Made by a program: the position numbers and the translations under genes. 64,000 nt of DNA from Arenicola marina (taxonomy: Eukaryota > Annelida > Polychaeta > Arenicolidae): the NCBI GenBank assembly GCA_964019135.1, contig OZ025252.1:43588156-43652155 (forward strand). The letters run 5' to 3'. The notes below the pieces were generated by a model. That model saw nothing but the letters and a program-made list of their open reading frames with translations. It was not told the origin of the DNA and did not search any database. Below, in pieces: positions 30,122-40,384 of this stretch (position 1 is its first letter; each line of letters begins with the position of its first letter).

Positions 30122-31420
30122 TTTATTACTAACAGCAAGACTTTAACAACAACTCTCTTTAGTATGTGCATGAATAAAAATCTGAATACATTTTGTGCAG
30201 TATAAGATCTTAGACATATTATTTTTCTGCTAACATGTCAACCTCAAAGTGAAATGTAATGTGTTTAAGCAAAGTGTTAAAGTATTCATGTACCACTAGT
30301 GAAAAGTGCACATTACATTTTAAAGATTCCCACACCCCAACCCTCTCGGATTCTAAGTAGTGCAGCAGTCTGGTTCTAATTTTAGATATTGATGCTTAAT
30401 AGCTCAAAAGAATTAATAGATTAACATGTGTTTTTAATATGTCAAGTTCTTACAAAATGATATCAATTTTTTACTTAAAGTTTTTCTTCGTTCACAGTTT
30501 TTATTTAGCAAAATGTAATTTTTCTCCGATTATGAAAATCCTGGTTCATTTAAATATAACAAATTACATGATTATACTAGCTTTTTCTTAAGAACTGTGT
30601 AAATTATATTTTTAACTATTACGTTTAAATTAATATTGGCATATGAAAGTGGTGCAAGATCATTTGGCTGATATGGACTTCTCACAGCGGTACAATAAAA
30701 ATCAAAAGGGAACATTTAAAAAAATCAAAATGAACTTTTTAATAGACTCCAATGTCAAGACTTGTGCAAATGTTATTTACCGATCCCATCGAAAGGGGAC
30801 GCCCTAGCCCTAAATTTTTCGCAGACTACAGAAGCGTCACTTATCCTTATTAGAAAGGGGGGGGCGGGTCATCATGAAGAACAGGTTTTTTTATTCCCAG
30901 ATCACAATGAATCAAAAGGAAGATCTACCTACAAGAATGGTTGGATACATAAAATAAATTGGCGATTTTCCAATTTATTTTAATCTTAAATAAGCTTGAA
31001 TTGGGAAATCACCAATTTATATCATGTATCCGCCCTTCTTTATGCGCATGAGCTCTCATATCAATTCATCTGGAATAGAGAAATGTATTCTTTGCGAAAT
31101 GGGAAACAGACCCCCCTTGTCCAGGTCTTGCCCCCGAATAATTTTAAATTTTGTACCCCATTCCCAGTTCACAAAAACTGCTTCCACTCCCTAAATTTAT
31201 TCGCTTTCGCTGTCACCGACGATGACAACTTTGTCCGCAAGTCTTTCGAGCAAAAGAGAAATCTCCCGCTCGGTGAAGTTAGACTTCCTCTCCTGTTTTA
31301 TTTCTTCCACTAGGCCTGTTTGTTTATCCATTTTTTTCCGCGCTCAGAATGAACCGGACATGCGCAAGGCGCATGCTCAGAAGGAATACCCCGAGGGTAT
31401 TTCCCGGTCTATTTTTACCT
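30122..31420. other. interior of Harbinger-like element, no gene seen
   Basis: AT-rich (30122-30760), then mixed sequence with ORFs of about 105 residues at most and no recognisable domain. Confidence 0.45.
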
Positions 31421-31559
31421 TTGCGCTTGCGTACGTCGTAGCTAAGTGGAGCACTACGCAGGTTTATGAATACCACCTCTACGTATTTACTTAGCTCCGA
31501 CGTACGTAAGCCTCCGCACTACGTAATTTACGCACGGATTATGAATACGGCCCCAGGTG

Positions 31560-31990
31560 ACTCGCTATAAGATAGAACTTCGTCAACTATATATACTCCA
31601 TAGCCTCGAAAGACCCATTCTTCTGTTGCGGTTAGGTACGGGACTTCATATCTGCCTTGGCGTAACCAGGGGTGGGGGTGCATCCATTTAAACTGCATCA
31701 GACTAGGTTGCGCACCCCCCCCCCCTATCAACGAAACAGCGCCCATTTGATGATATCACCATAATGATTAAAAAATATTTTCCAATATCTCTATCTGGAT
31801 ATTAACTTTTGTGTTCTTCTGCCAAAGTCAGCTTTTGTTTCTCTTTCGGTTTTAGGATCCAGGTAACTTCTGTTGCCACCTGCGCTAACTGTCCAATCAG
31901 ATTCGTGCATATGCAAACGACGTGCGTCGGTCGCGTGGCTCAACTGGTGAACACGTCCATCTCTAAACCACCCTTAGTTTGCCGCCAAAC
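31560..31990. other. spacer upstream of a TATA promoter
   Basis: Contains a G/C tract near 31717 and otherwise unremarkable sequence. An E-box-like ACGTGGG lies at 31991. Confidence 0.35.
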
Positions 31991-32001
31991 ACGTGGGTAG
32001 C

Positions 32002-32009
32002 TATAAAAG
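32002..32009 (+). promoter_or_regulatory. TATA box
   Basis: TATAAAAG preceded by CACGTGGG about 12 bp upstream. A short ATG exon follows at 32134. The spacing suits a start near 32035. Confidence 0.5.
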
Positions 32010-32133
32010 CGGCAGCCTTGGGAAAAGGCCCACAGACACAATAGCAAGGCTGGAGAAACTTTCCCCAAGGCGCTAATACCGCGGACACACCAAGGCACGG
32101 AGCAAGCAGCAAGGGACTGGAGTTATTGAAAGG

Positions 32134-32153
32134 ATGGATCACGGCACTCACAG
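32134..32153 (+). CDS. possible short first coding exon (MDHGTHR), unassigned gene
   Basis: AAAGGATGG start context, then GAT CAC GGC ACT CAC AG and a donor GTAGGT at 32154. It lies about 125 bp downstream of TATAAAAG. No further exon could be joined, so the gene is unidentified. Confidence 0.3.
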
Positions 32154-32212
32154 GTAGGTTAATGTGAGTGTAGTCGCTGAACACCACCGGGTTTGTATTT
32201 ATGGCTTTATTG

Positions 32213-32275
32213 CTGTAAAATACAGATAATAACAGCTCCGGTCTGGAGGCTGGCTGTGAAGGGTATATCTATTGA
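32213..32275. repeat. direct repeat copy 1 (see 32772-32838)
   Basis: CTGTAAAATACAGAT and CTCCGGTCTGGAGGCTGGCT are shared with 32772-32838 in the same orientation at about 85 percent identity by eye. Confidence 0.75.
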
Positions 32276-32493
32276 CGTCCGCTTCATCACATCGTCACAA
32301 TAACGGCTGTATGACAATATTGGAATGTTATTCACAATTCATATACACAAGGACGATGTCAATGACCCCACATAAATATATTAGTGGGAGTAGAGAATTC
32401 CTAAACTATATTCAGACATTAGACGCTAAATCTATCATATAAATGATGTCAGTAAATTAAACACATCAATCTAGCACTGATATCAATCCATCA

Positions 32494-32645
32494 TATCAAT
32501 CAAACACATCAATCAAACACATCAATCAAACACATCAATCAAACACATCAATCAAACACATCAATCAAACACATCAATCAAACACATCAATCAAACACAT
32601 CAATCAAACACATCAATCAAACACATCAATCAAACACATCAATCA
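32494..32645. repeat. 13-bp array (ACATCAATCAAAC)
   Basis: About 11.6 near-perfect copies. No coding potential. Confidence 0.97.
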
Positions 32646-32771
32646 TATTACTTCAGTACAAGTATCGTGAAATGTTATTCATTCATACACATTATCTGAC
32701 CGAGCGATAAAATACTGACGAGATCCATCAAGTTAAATTCTCCCTAAATCCCACTTCCTACTTCCACTTAC

Positions 32772-32858
32772 CTGTAAAATACAGATGACAATAACATCTC
32801 CGGTCTGGAGGCTGGCTGGGAAGGGTATGTCTTGACCACCCAAGAGCAGCGCTTTATA
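32772..32858 (-). CDS. possible short first exon with TATA box, unassigned gene on -
   Basis: On - , AATATAAAGC (TATA at 32852-32858) is followed by an ATG at 32797 reading MLLSSVFY and ending TTTTACAG|GTAAGT (exon end 32772), a near-perfect donor. It faces the + module at 32002-32153. No second exon was recognised toward lower coordinates. Confidence 0.3.
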
Positions 32859-34530
32859 TTACCCATGAAGAAATGGGATGGACATACTCGGCACAGAAGT
32901 GGCACAGGAGTGGAACATTGGACCAATGAGAAATAAGTACAGCGGAATAAAGGGGGGTGGGGATAGAAAGAGATATCGACGACAGATACGAGAATGATCA
33001 AGAAAGGGATGGGGTCCGCTATAGTGAAATCGATCACCACGTGTCGGAACTGACCGCAGCAAGCAATATACACGAAACTCACAAAATCTGGACCGGCGAA
33101 CAGCGGCCCGCAAAGAACTCGACCATAAAGCTCACCCATCACTCACACAGGCATTTTCACGCCTTCTACATGAGCTACGACAATAGAATACAAGCTTTTT
33201 GTGTTATCAAGGCTTCCAAAATTCGCTGTGACTACTTGAATAAAGATAGATAGATGACTCAAACTTGGTGGAGTACGCACCATTGTAACCGATATCAAGT
33301 ATGCCAATATCATGGAAATGGATTATGTTGTTGGATGTCTTTTTTTTAAGACAAATTCATTTCATAGTCGAAAAATGAAATAATACGCTCAGAGATAACG
33401 AGCCGTGAGGAACCAATATTCCATTGTTCTCACGATTGTAATATTTATAAATCACATTTTATAAATATTTAAAAATATATAAATATATCACAGGCAAAAT
33501 ACGGCAGCAATGCTTGAATTTTGATGACATAGTACACAAGAAAGCCATACGTTTGCACACGACTACACCAGTTTGTCAAACAAAAGTGGCTGAACATATT
33601 AACCAGCGCCATTCAAAACGTTGAAAAACAGTCTCGGCCAAAATATCGCTGAATGAGTAACTTCCACTTCGCAAGCATCAAACTGAATCAAGGCTGGCTC
33701 GAAATAGCAGGCCGTTCCGTATAGTAATACAACCCAGTCCCTATCCTATCACCCATCTATAACAACCCATCTGCTGCTGCCCCTTACCCCGCACCACCAG
33801 CAATATTTCGCAATACCCCAGCCCCCCTACACTTGTCTTCCCCGAAGTAAAAAAACAAGTCCCGTTACGACAGGTGTTATACAGCCGAAATACCACGCAG
33901 ACGACAAGCGAGACGACATTCGTCTGCTGAGATCAGCTTCAGGGTTGCTGCGCCCACTTGAATGGCGCGAAAATGTCCTGACGGTTAGACGCGTCGCGTC
34001 GAAGTTGGAACGCCGCCAGAGAGGTTATTCTTTAGCAGTTCATTGCAAAAATATCGTCCCTCTCAAGTCATTGCTACTAACATCTACTTACATCTTGTAC
34101 AAAGCCAACATTTCAGTGTCATTTCCCGCTTAAAAAGGGACGCTACCAGACTAGTGCTACCACTATACACGTATAAGCTTTCGTCACCCCCTTCCTTCAC
34201 TCCTCTAACCCCCACCCCCCACCCTTCCCACACACACTCTCCATCGTACCCACCCAATCATCCACCCACATCACCTTTCACGCGCGCTTGTCTTGGCTTT
34301 GTATGCTTGGTCTCAGGCGAAACGCTTTCAGTAAGGGACAAGCGCATGTATTAAATGACTTCATAATATAGCTATGGATGCTGCGACATAGGAAACAATG
34401 CTGTGCTTGTCATATTATTATACATGGCACATGGTGAGGATAATGAGGATAACGGTTGAAGATGGTGTGTGTTACAGAAAGCTGAGCCCCGTGGGAGAGA
34501 GAAGAGCAGTTGACAAGACAAACACAGCTC
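32859..34530. other. no gene recognised
   Basis: Mixed unique sequence, AT-rich around 33420-33490 and C-rich around 34190-34260. Only short ORFs without recognisable domains. Confidence 0.4.
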
Positions 34531-34539
34531 AAACCCACT

Positions 34540-35268
34540 CCATCAAAGAGGGAGCTGAAACCCACTCTGGCCTAGAAAGAGATGAAATCCACTCCGGCCT
34601 GGAGGGTGCTGAAACCAAATCCGGCCTAGAGGGAGCCGAAACCCACTCCGGCCTAGAGGAATTTGAAACCCACCCCGGCCTAGAGGGAGCTGAAACCAAA
34701 TCCGGCCTAGAGGGAGGTGAAACCCACTCCGGCTTAGAGGGAGCTGAAACCCACTCCGGCCTGGAGGGAGCTGAACCCTATTCCGGTCTAGAGGGAGCTG
34801 AAACCCACTCCGGCCTGGAGGGAGCTGAAACCCACTCCGGCATAGAGAGAGCCGAAACCCACTTCGGCCTGGAGGGAACTGAAACCCACTCCGGCCTGGA
34901 GGGAACTGAAACCCACTCCGGCCTGGAGGGAGCTGAAACCCACTCCGGCATAGAGAGAGCCGAAACCCACTCCGGCCTGGAGGGAACTGAAACCCACTCC
35001 GGCCTGGAGGGAGCTGAAACCCACTCCGGCATAGAGAGAGCCGAAACCCACTCCGGCCTAGAGGGAACTGAAACCCACTCCGGCCTAGAGGGAGCCGAAA
35101 CCCACTCCGGCCTGGAGGGAGCTGAAACCCACTCCGGCATAGAGAGAGCCGTAACCCACTCCGGCCTGGAGGGAACTGAAACCCACTCCGGCCTGGAGGG
35201 AACTGAAACCCACTCCGGCCTGGAGGGAACTGAAACCCACTCCGGCCTAGAGGGAGCTGAAACTGGCC
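34540..35268. repeat. 27-bp array, copy A, about 27 units
   Basis: Unit contains GAGCTGAAACCCACTCCGGC followed by CTGGAGG. It gives a + ORF (34398-35306) of GAETHSGLE repeats ending PSYVLYCCY, and open - frames. The same unit and about 105 bp of 3' flank recur at 38885-39720. No evidence of a real gene beyond frame openness. Confidence 0.92.
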
Positions 35269-37483
35269 CTGAAACACCATCCTACGTGCTGTACTGTTGT
35301 TATTGATATCTGGAGTCCTCTAAATGGCGACTACTATTAGAACCATAGCGACATGTATGCGTATATTTACATATATTGTAAAAATGTATCGATTGTCAGG
35401 ACTGTCTTCGCCTTGGTAATTGCCCATCTTCTTGATATTTTCCCCTCGATATATGCTATATGGTGTCCCCATTCTAACCCACTGTCTATATAGGCGCCTA
35501 ATAACTTAATAGATGGCATGTAAGCTGATCGATTGTATGTCCTGGCGACTTAAATACCATGCATTTATTTTAGCTAAGATTAATATTCAACATATGTAGC
35601 TGTAACCACTGTTGTATCTTATCTAATTCTAGGTTTAATGTTTTAATCATATCATCGATATCTCTCCCTGTTAGAAAACAATTGAGGCATCAGCAAATAT
35701 AATTCCGAACAATTTAGTACTGACGGTTTCCCACACGAGATGTCGCAATTATGATTTCGGCAAGACAAGCGCCTTACCCACATGTCCTGTTATTAATTGC
35801 ATACCGTATACGTGAACTAATACACTAAGAATCTACTTACATCACTTCTGAGATTCTGAAAGAGATTGTTGCATGAGTTGCTTTAATTTAAGGTCTTAAC
35901 TTATTTGTGATCCTCTATATATGCCCGACGTACTCCAGGAACCAGTGCCAAAAGTATCCGGATAATTATTTGTGACCCTGTTATAAGCTAGACGTACTCC
36001 AGAAACCACTGTCAAGAGCGTCCGATTAATTAGGCCCAAATTATTTGCCAGTTGCCAACAAGTAACAGTGAATGTCGAAGGAAATAAACTGCTTCGGCCA
36101 GAAAACTGTCTATGCGATTATGTTACCTGATGATACAAAAGCGAAAGTTGGGGGCCAACGAGCCCACACAACCAAAGTGACAACAGCGGAGGAGGAGAGA
36201 GGAGGCCGATATTCAAAAATAGGGCTCCAGGCGTGGAAGAGGACAACGGCCGCCGGCGCAGCCCTTATATAGGCGAAAGGCAAACAAATTAATACGCGGA
36301 TTGCATCGCGTGCGAACAAAACTGTAGTAAAAAAAACATCGGCTCTAATAGAATAAATTATACCAGCGCAATACATTTCAAAGCAGTATAGTTTTTGTCA
36401 ATCAATATCAGTAGATAACGTATATATTTACCATATAGACATGATACACGAAACGGCACAATTCGTCGGCACCAACGTAAGTATTACCAGGAATATCGCG
36501 CCTTAAACAAATCTATAGTCGAATGATTGCGCGTAGACACAAAATGTATTGTAAATGCTAACCAACGACAGAACAAGCCATCAAAGTTACAGACCAATTC
36601 TATACGGCAAACCCTTTTACCTTTATTACTACTTATTTGCACTTATCTCTAAATATTGCACATCTCTAAATATTTGTACATATCGAATTTTAATTATTAA
36701 TGCATTTCAACATATGTTTAGATAATTGAACCTATGTCCAAATGTTCCACATATCACTATTTTAAATTGACTTATATCTTAATAATTGCACATATGTCCA
36801 AACATTTGCAGATATGTCCAATTATCTAATGATATGTGGAAATTAGTTGAACATGATATTAAATCATTGATACACCTATTTTGTATTGCGACGCACCTGA
36901 AATTGAAGTCACACTTCCCGACTTCTGGGGAACCAAATGTAACCCCCGTTATTCCGTCAATGAAACAAATTTGGGGGGAGACAAAGTGTCATTCTATCGA
37001 CAGTTCATTTTGTTGACACAATTTAGTTTGCATGTAAACCAGAGTTAAATTATCCGAATGGGCAGGCTGTTCTTGTCACTGTTTCAATTAATTACCTTCC
37101 TGGTGTAGTTTAGCCCTCGGGTGTACACACGCGGCCTTACACACCTCCTTACACTACCTTCCTGGTGTAGTTTAGCCCTCGGGTGTACACACGCGGCCTT
37201 GCACACCTCCTTACACTACTTAGCATCACAAAGTCATTGCCAGTTGTTTTTTCCGAATGAAGATTTCAACACATAGTCTTGTTCTTTAGACAGAATGTCG
37301 TTTTGTAGACAGATACATACATTTTGCAGTGAGGCTCGGACGCCCAGGATCCCCCTATAACGCCCCCCCCCCTCCCTTCCCCCCTTCCCCCTCTCCACTT
37401 TCTAGGTCCACTAGTTGACTTGAGTTGTAATTCGCGATGTCGATATATGAAGTCCTCGCTCACGTCAGCAGGGAGCTTAGGGT
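35269..37483. other. no gene recognised; small duplications
   Basis: Contains an imperfect about 68-bp direct duplication at 35905-36040 (GACGTACTCCAG motif) and a 62-bp direct duplication at 37093-37217 (TACCTTCCTGGTGTAG start). Otherwise AT-rich unique sequence. Confidence 0.5.
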
Positions 37484-37760
37484 TTCCGTGCATGGTGCGG
37501 TGGTTAGCGCACTATACCGCAGATCAATAGGTTCGACTCCCGGGGCACGGCCACCTTCATCATTCCGGGAGGCTCCTTGGACCAGAGGCCGCCACGTGGT
37601 GTAACGCGCTGGTTCCCTGCCCCACCATATGGGTTCCCGGAAGCCACAGACCGCTGGGGTAGCAGGTGGGCCGGCAAGCCGACCCCTGACAACAAAGGCC
37701 GCCACCACCAGGTGACCACCGCTGCTTATGTCAGACGATGTAGCTCCGCCCTGACATTAT
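37484..37760 (+). mobile_element. tRNA-derived SINE
   Basis: GTGCGGTGGTTAGCGCAC (A-box region, about 37494) and GGTTCGACTCCC (perfect B-box, 37530-37541) are spaced as in tRNA. A GC-rich non-tRNA body follows, ending near GATGTAGCTCCGCCCTGAC. The tRNA part cannot form a full cloverleaf, so this is a SINE rather than a tRNA gene. Confidence 0.65.
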
Positions 37761-37805
37761 GTATGACAGCGAGAGGCGCGCGGCGGCGTTCGTCACTGTG
37801 TGGAA

Positions 37806-37913
37806 TGGGTGAGGGGTGAGAGAGTGGGATGTCTGAGGGGTGAGAGAGTGGGATGTCTGAGGGGTGAGAGAGTGGGATGTCTGAGGGGTGAGAGAGTGGG
37901 ATGTCTGCGGGGT
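37806..37913. repeat. 24-bp tandem repeat, about 4 copies
   Basis: Perfect or near-perfect copies of GAGGGGTGAGAGAGTGGGAT followed by GTCT. Confidence 0.95.
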
Positions 37914-38884
37914 GTGTCGCTGGAAGGGCGAGGGGGCCTGAGCGCCTGAGGGTAATCTATGATGGGCCATGAATGGATGGCGCGCTGGAATCGCCGGGCA
38001 CGTTTTTGGCAAATAGGGGCTCCTTTCCGTAACCAACATCACCCACCGTTCTCGCCTCCCCTCTTTTCAAAAGCCGGGAGTTTTCGGCTTCAGTTTTGGC
38101 CATAGAAGGTACATGTAATAGTTTGTTATATACAAAAGTATTCATTTGATGATCAGGTGACATGTAATAGTTTGTTATATACAAAAAAATATACATTTGA
38201 TGATCAGGTGGTGGCGGTGACGAGTCAATTAAGGTAATAAGGAAATATCACTGTCGCAGATACCGCTTTGTTCCTCCACCGCCCCCGCCCCCTCCCCTTC
38301 CCCGTCCCTTTTTCCGTTTGAGCATACCAGTATACCATTTAGCGCTGTTGCCCAGAAACAAAGATGACCCCGTTTTGGTATGTTGAGCTTCTGATTTCGA
38401 AGCGCAATGTTAATATTTATTGCCTGCGAAGTTTAACAAAACGCGTGCCACTTGAGCAAACTCCCATAAGTAGCACTTTCTGGTCTATACCGACACATGT
38501 AATTGCGACACTCCGCCCCTAATACGCCCTCTCCCTTCGCCGTCCCATATAGCTAGGCGTTCCTATGAGCCTACATATGGCCCGAGCATGATGCGTATTT
38601 CATCAACGCGGTCGACAGATGTCGTCTGCTACTTCACGAGCGATGTATTAAAGGGCGGGGAAAAGGCCGGGTGTCGGGGTCCCCTTTGAATGCCCGCCTT
38701 TTATTTACGGATGCTGTTACCAGGGTCTGGGTAAGGGACTGGCGGTGGGGGAGATCGGGGTAGGTGTCAGCAGTGAGAGAGACGCTCGCATTCATTGTGT
38801 ATTGTTAAGTTTATACGTCATGTAGCCTGCATAATAACAACACACCCACCCCACCACACAAAGGCTGCCCCCGTCCTGTAGCCT
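37914..38884. other. no gene recognised; one small duplication
   Basis: A roughly 50-bp direct duplication at 38110-38210 (ACATGTAATAGTTTGTTATA start). The rest is mixed unique sequence. Confidence 0.45.
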
Positions 38885-39626
38885 ACACTCCGGACTGGAG
38901 GGAGCTGAAATCCACTCCGGCCTAGACCGGCCTAGAGGGAGCTGAAATCCACTCCGGCCTAGAGCGGCCTAGAAACCCACTCCGGCCTGGAGGGAGCTGA
39001 AACCCACTCCGGGCTAGAGGGAGGTGAAACCCACTCCGGCTTAGAGGGAGCTGAAACCCACTCCGGCCTAGAGGGAGGTGAAACCCACTCCGGCTTAGAC
39101 GGAGCTGAAACCCACTCCGGCCTAGAGGGAGGTGAAATCCACTCCGGCCTAGACCGGCCTAGAGGGAGCTGAAATCCACTCCGGCCTAGAGCGGCCTAGA
39201 AACCCACTCCGGCCTGGAGGGAGCTGAAACCCACTCCGGCCTAGAGGGAGGTGAAACCCACTCCGGCTTAGAGGGAGCTGAAACCCACTTCGGCCTGGAG
39301 GGAGCTGAACCCCATTCCGGTCTAGAGGGAGCTGAAACCCACTCCGGCCTGGAGGGAGGTGAAACCCACTCCGGCCTAGAGGGAGGTGAAACCCACTCCG
39401 GCTTAGAGGGAGCTGAAACCCATTCCGGTCTAGAGGGAGCTGAAACCCACTCCGGCCTAGAGGGAGCTGAAACCCACTCCGGCCTGGAGGGTGCTGAAAC
39501 CCATTCCGGCCTGGAGGGTGCTGAAACCCCCTCCGGCCTAGAGGGAGCTGAAACCGGCCCTGAAACCCCCTCCGGCCTAGAGAGAGCTGAAACCCACTCC
39601 GGCCTGGAAGGAGCTGAAACCGAGCC
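38885..39626. repeat. 27-bp array, copy B
   Basis: Same unit family as 34540-35268 but more rearranged, with inserted CCGGCCTAGACCGGCCTAG pieces. Its 3' flank (39607-39720) matches the flank of copy A (35258-35370), showing a segmental duplication. Confidence 0.9.
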
Positions 39627-39720
39627 TGAAACCCCATCCTACGCGCTGTACTGTTGTTATAGATATCTGGAGTCTGGATGGCGACTACTATTAGAACCGT
39701 AAATACTTGTATGCGTATTC

Positions 39721-40384
39721 AGACCCTACGCTATATATGTGCCCCCCTTTTCCAATTCTGTGCCACCTGGCCAGGGGTGGGGGGAGGGCACAGGGGGCAC
39801 GTGCCCCCTTCCCTTTCAGACCCTAAGGTATACCTTACCTCTTCCCTCCCCCTTTCAAATTATGTGCACCACGGTCACCTTCCTTCTTGCTTTTACACGC
39901 ATTTTTTAAATATTTTTTTGGAACAATTCATCGCCCCCCCCCCCCTCCCTTTTCCTGCACACGCCCCTCATGAGGGCTCAAATACGGTGATTTACCCAAA
40001 AGCAGACTATGACCGAACGAAAATGGTTCGACATCGTACGTATTGATTCTGCCCCCCCCACCCCCAAATCGCAACAATCTTCCTACGCCTGTGTGTATCA
40101 CAATGCATATATAACCCCCATTCTTGTTCAAGAAACCGGCTTTCGTGCCCTCAAATCCCACTTTCTCGTCAAGAAACCAAAATTCCATGTTTAGACCGCA
40201 GTTTTTAGTTCCATAACCTCAGTTCAACGAGAAACCTAGTTTTCTTTGTTGCTAAGATCCATATCTAGAATTTCACATGTTTCACCATAGTAAGTCGCCA
40301 ATCATGGCCGCCATACAGTCGTTCCTCCAGCATGTCTGGTCTTTGCAAACAATTACTAAGGCGATAGCATTCACCGTGGCGCCC
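39721..40384. other. spacer with GGGGCACGTGCCCCC-type repeat
   Basis: 39766-39870 carries GGGGGCACGTGCCCCCTTCC and TTTCAAATTATGTGCACC. Relatives lie at 43650-43770 and 44360-44465. A CGAGAAACCTAGTTTTC motif near 40230 recurs just past the next array (43455, 43617). Confidence 0.5.

Larger units (their letters stand above)
28351..31559. mobile_element. PIF/Harbinger-type DNA transposon, about 3.2 kb, decayed
   Basis: The left end (CAGCTGGGCCCGTATTCATA, 28351) and right end (inverse of TGAATACGGCCCCAGGTG, ending 31559) are inverted copies. Similarity extends over about 130 bp, including GGTATTCATAAAC and ACGTACG-rich stretches. GGGCCGTATTCATAA-type ends are common in Harbinger elements. The interior holds a HARBI1-like coding fragment (29790-30040) and a 16-bp array. 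No second transposase exon or DNA-binding ORF was recognised, so it is probably inactive. No clear 3-bp target duplication. Confidence 0.7.

Noticed and set aside
34398-35306. 302-residue GAETHSGLE repeat protein
   Set aside because: Frame is open through the 27-bp period; the related array at 38885 has lost it and there is no other support.
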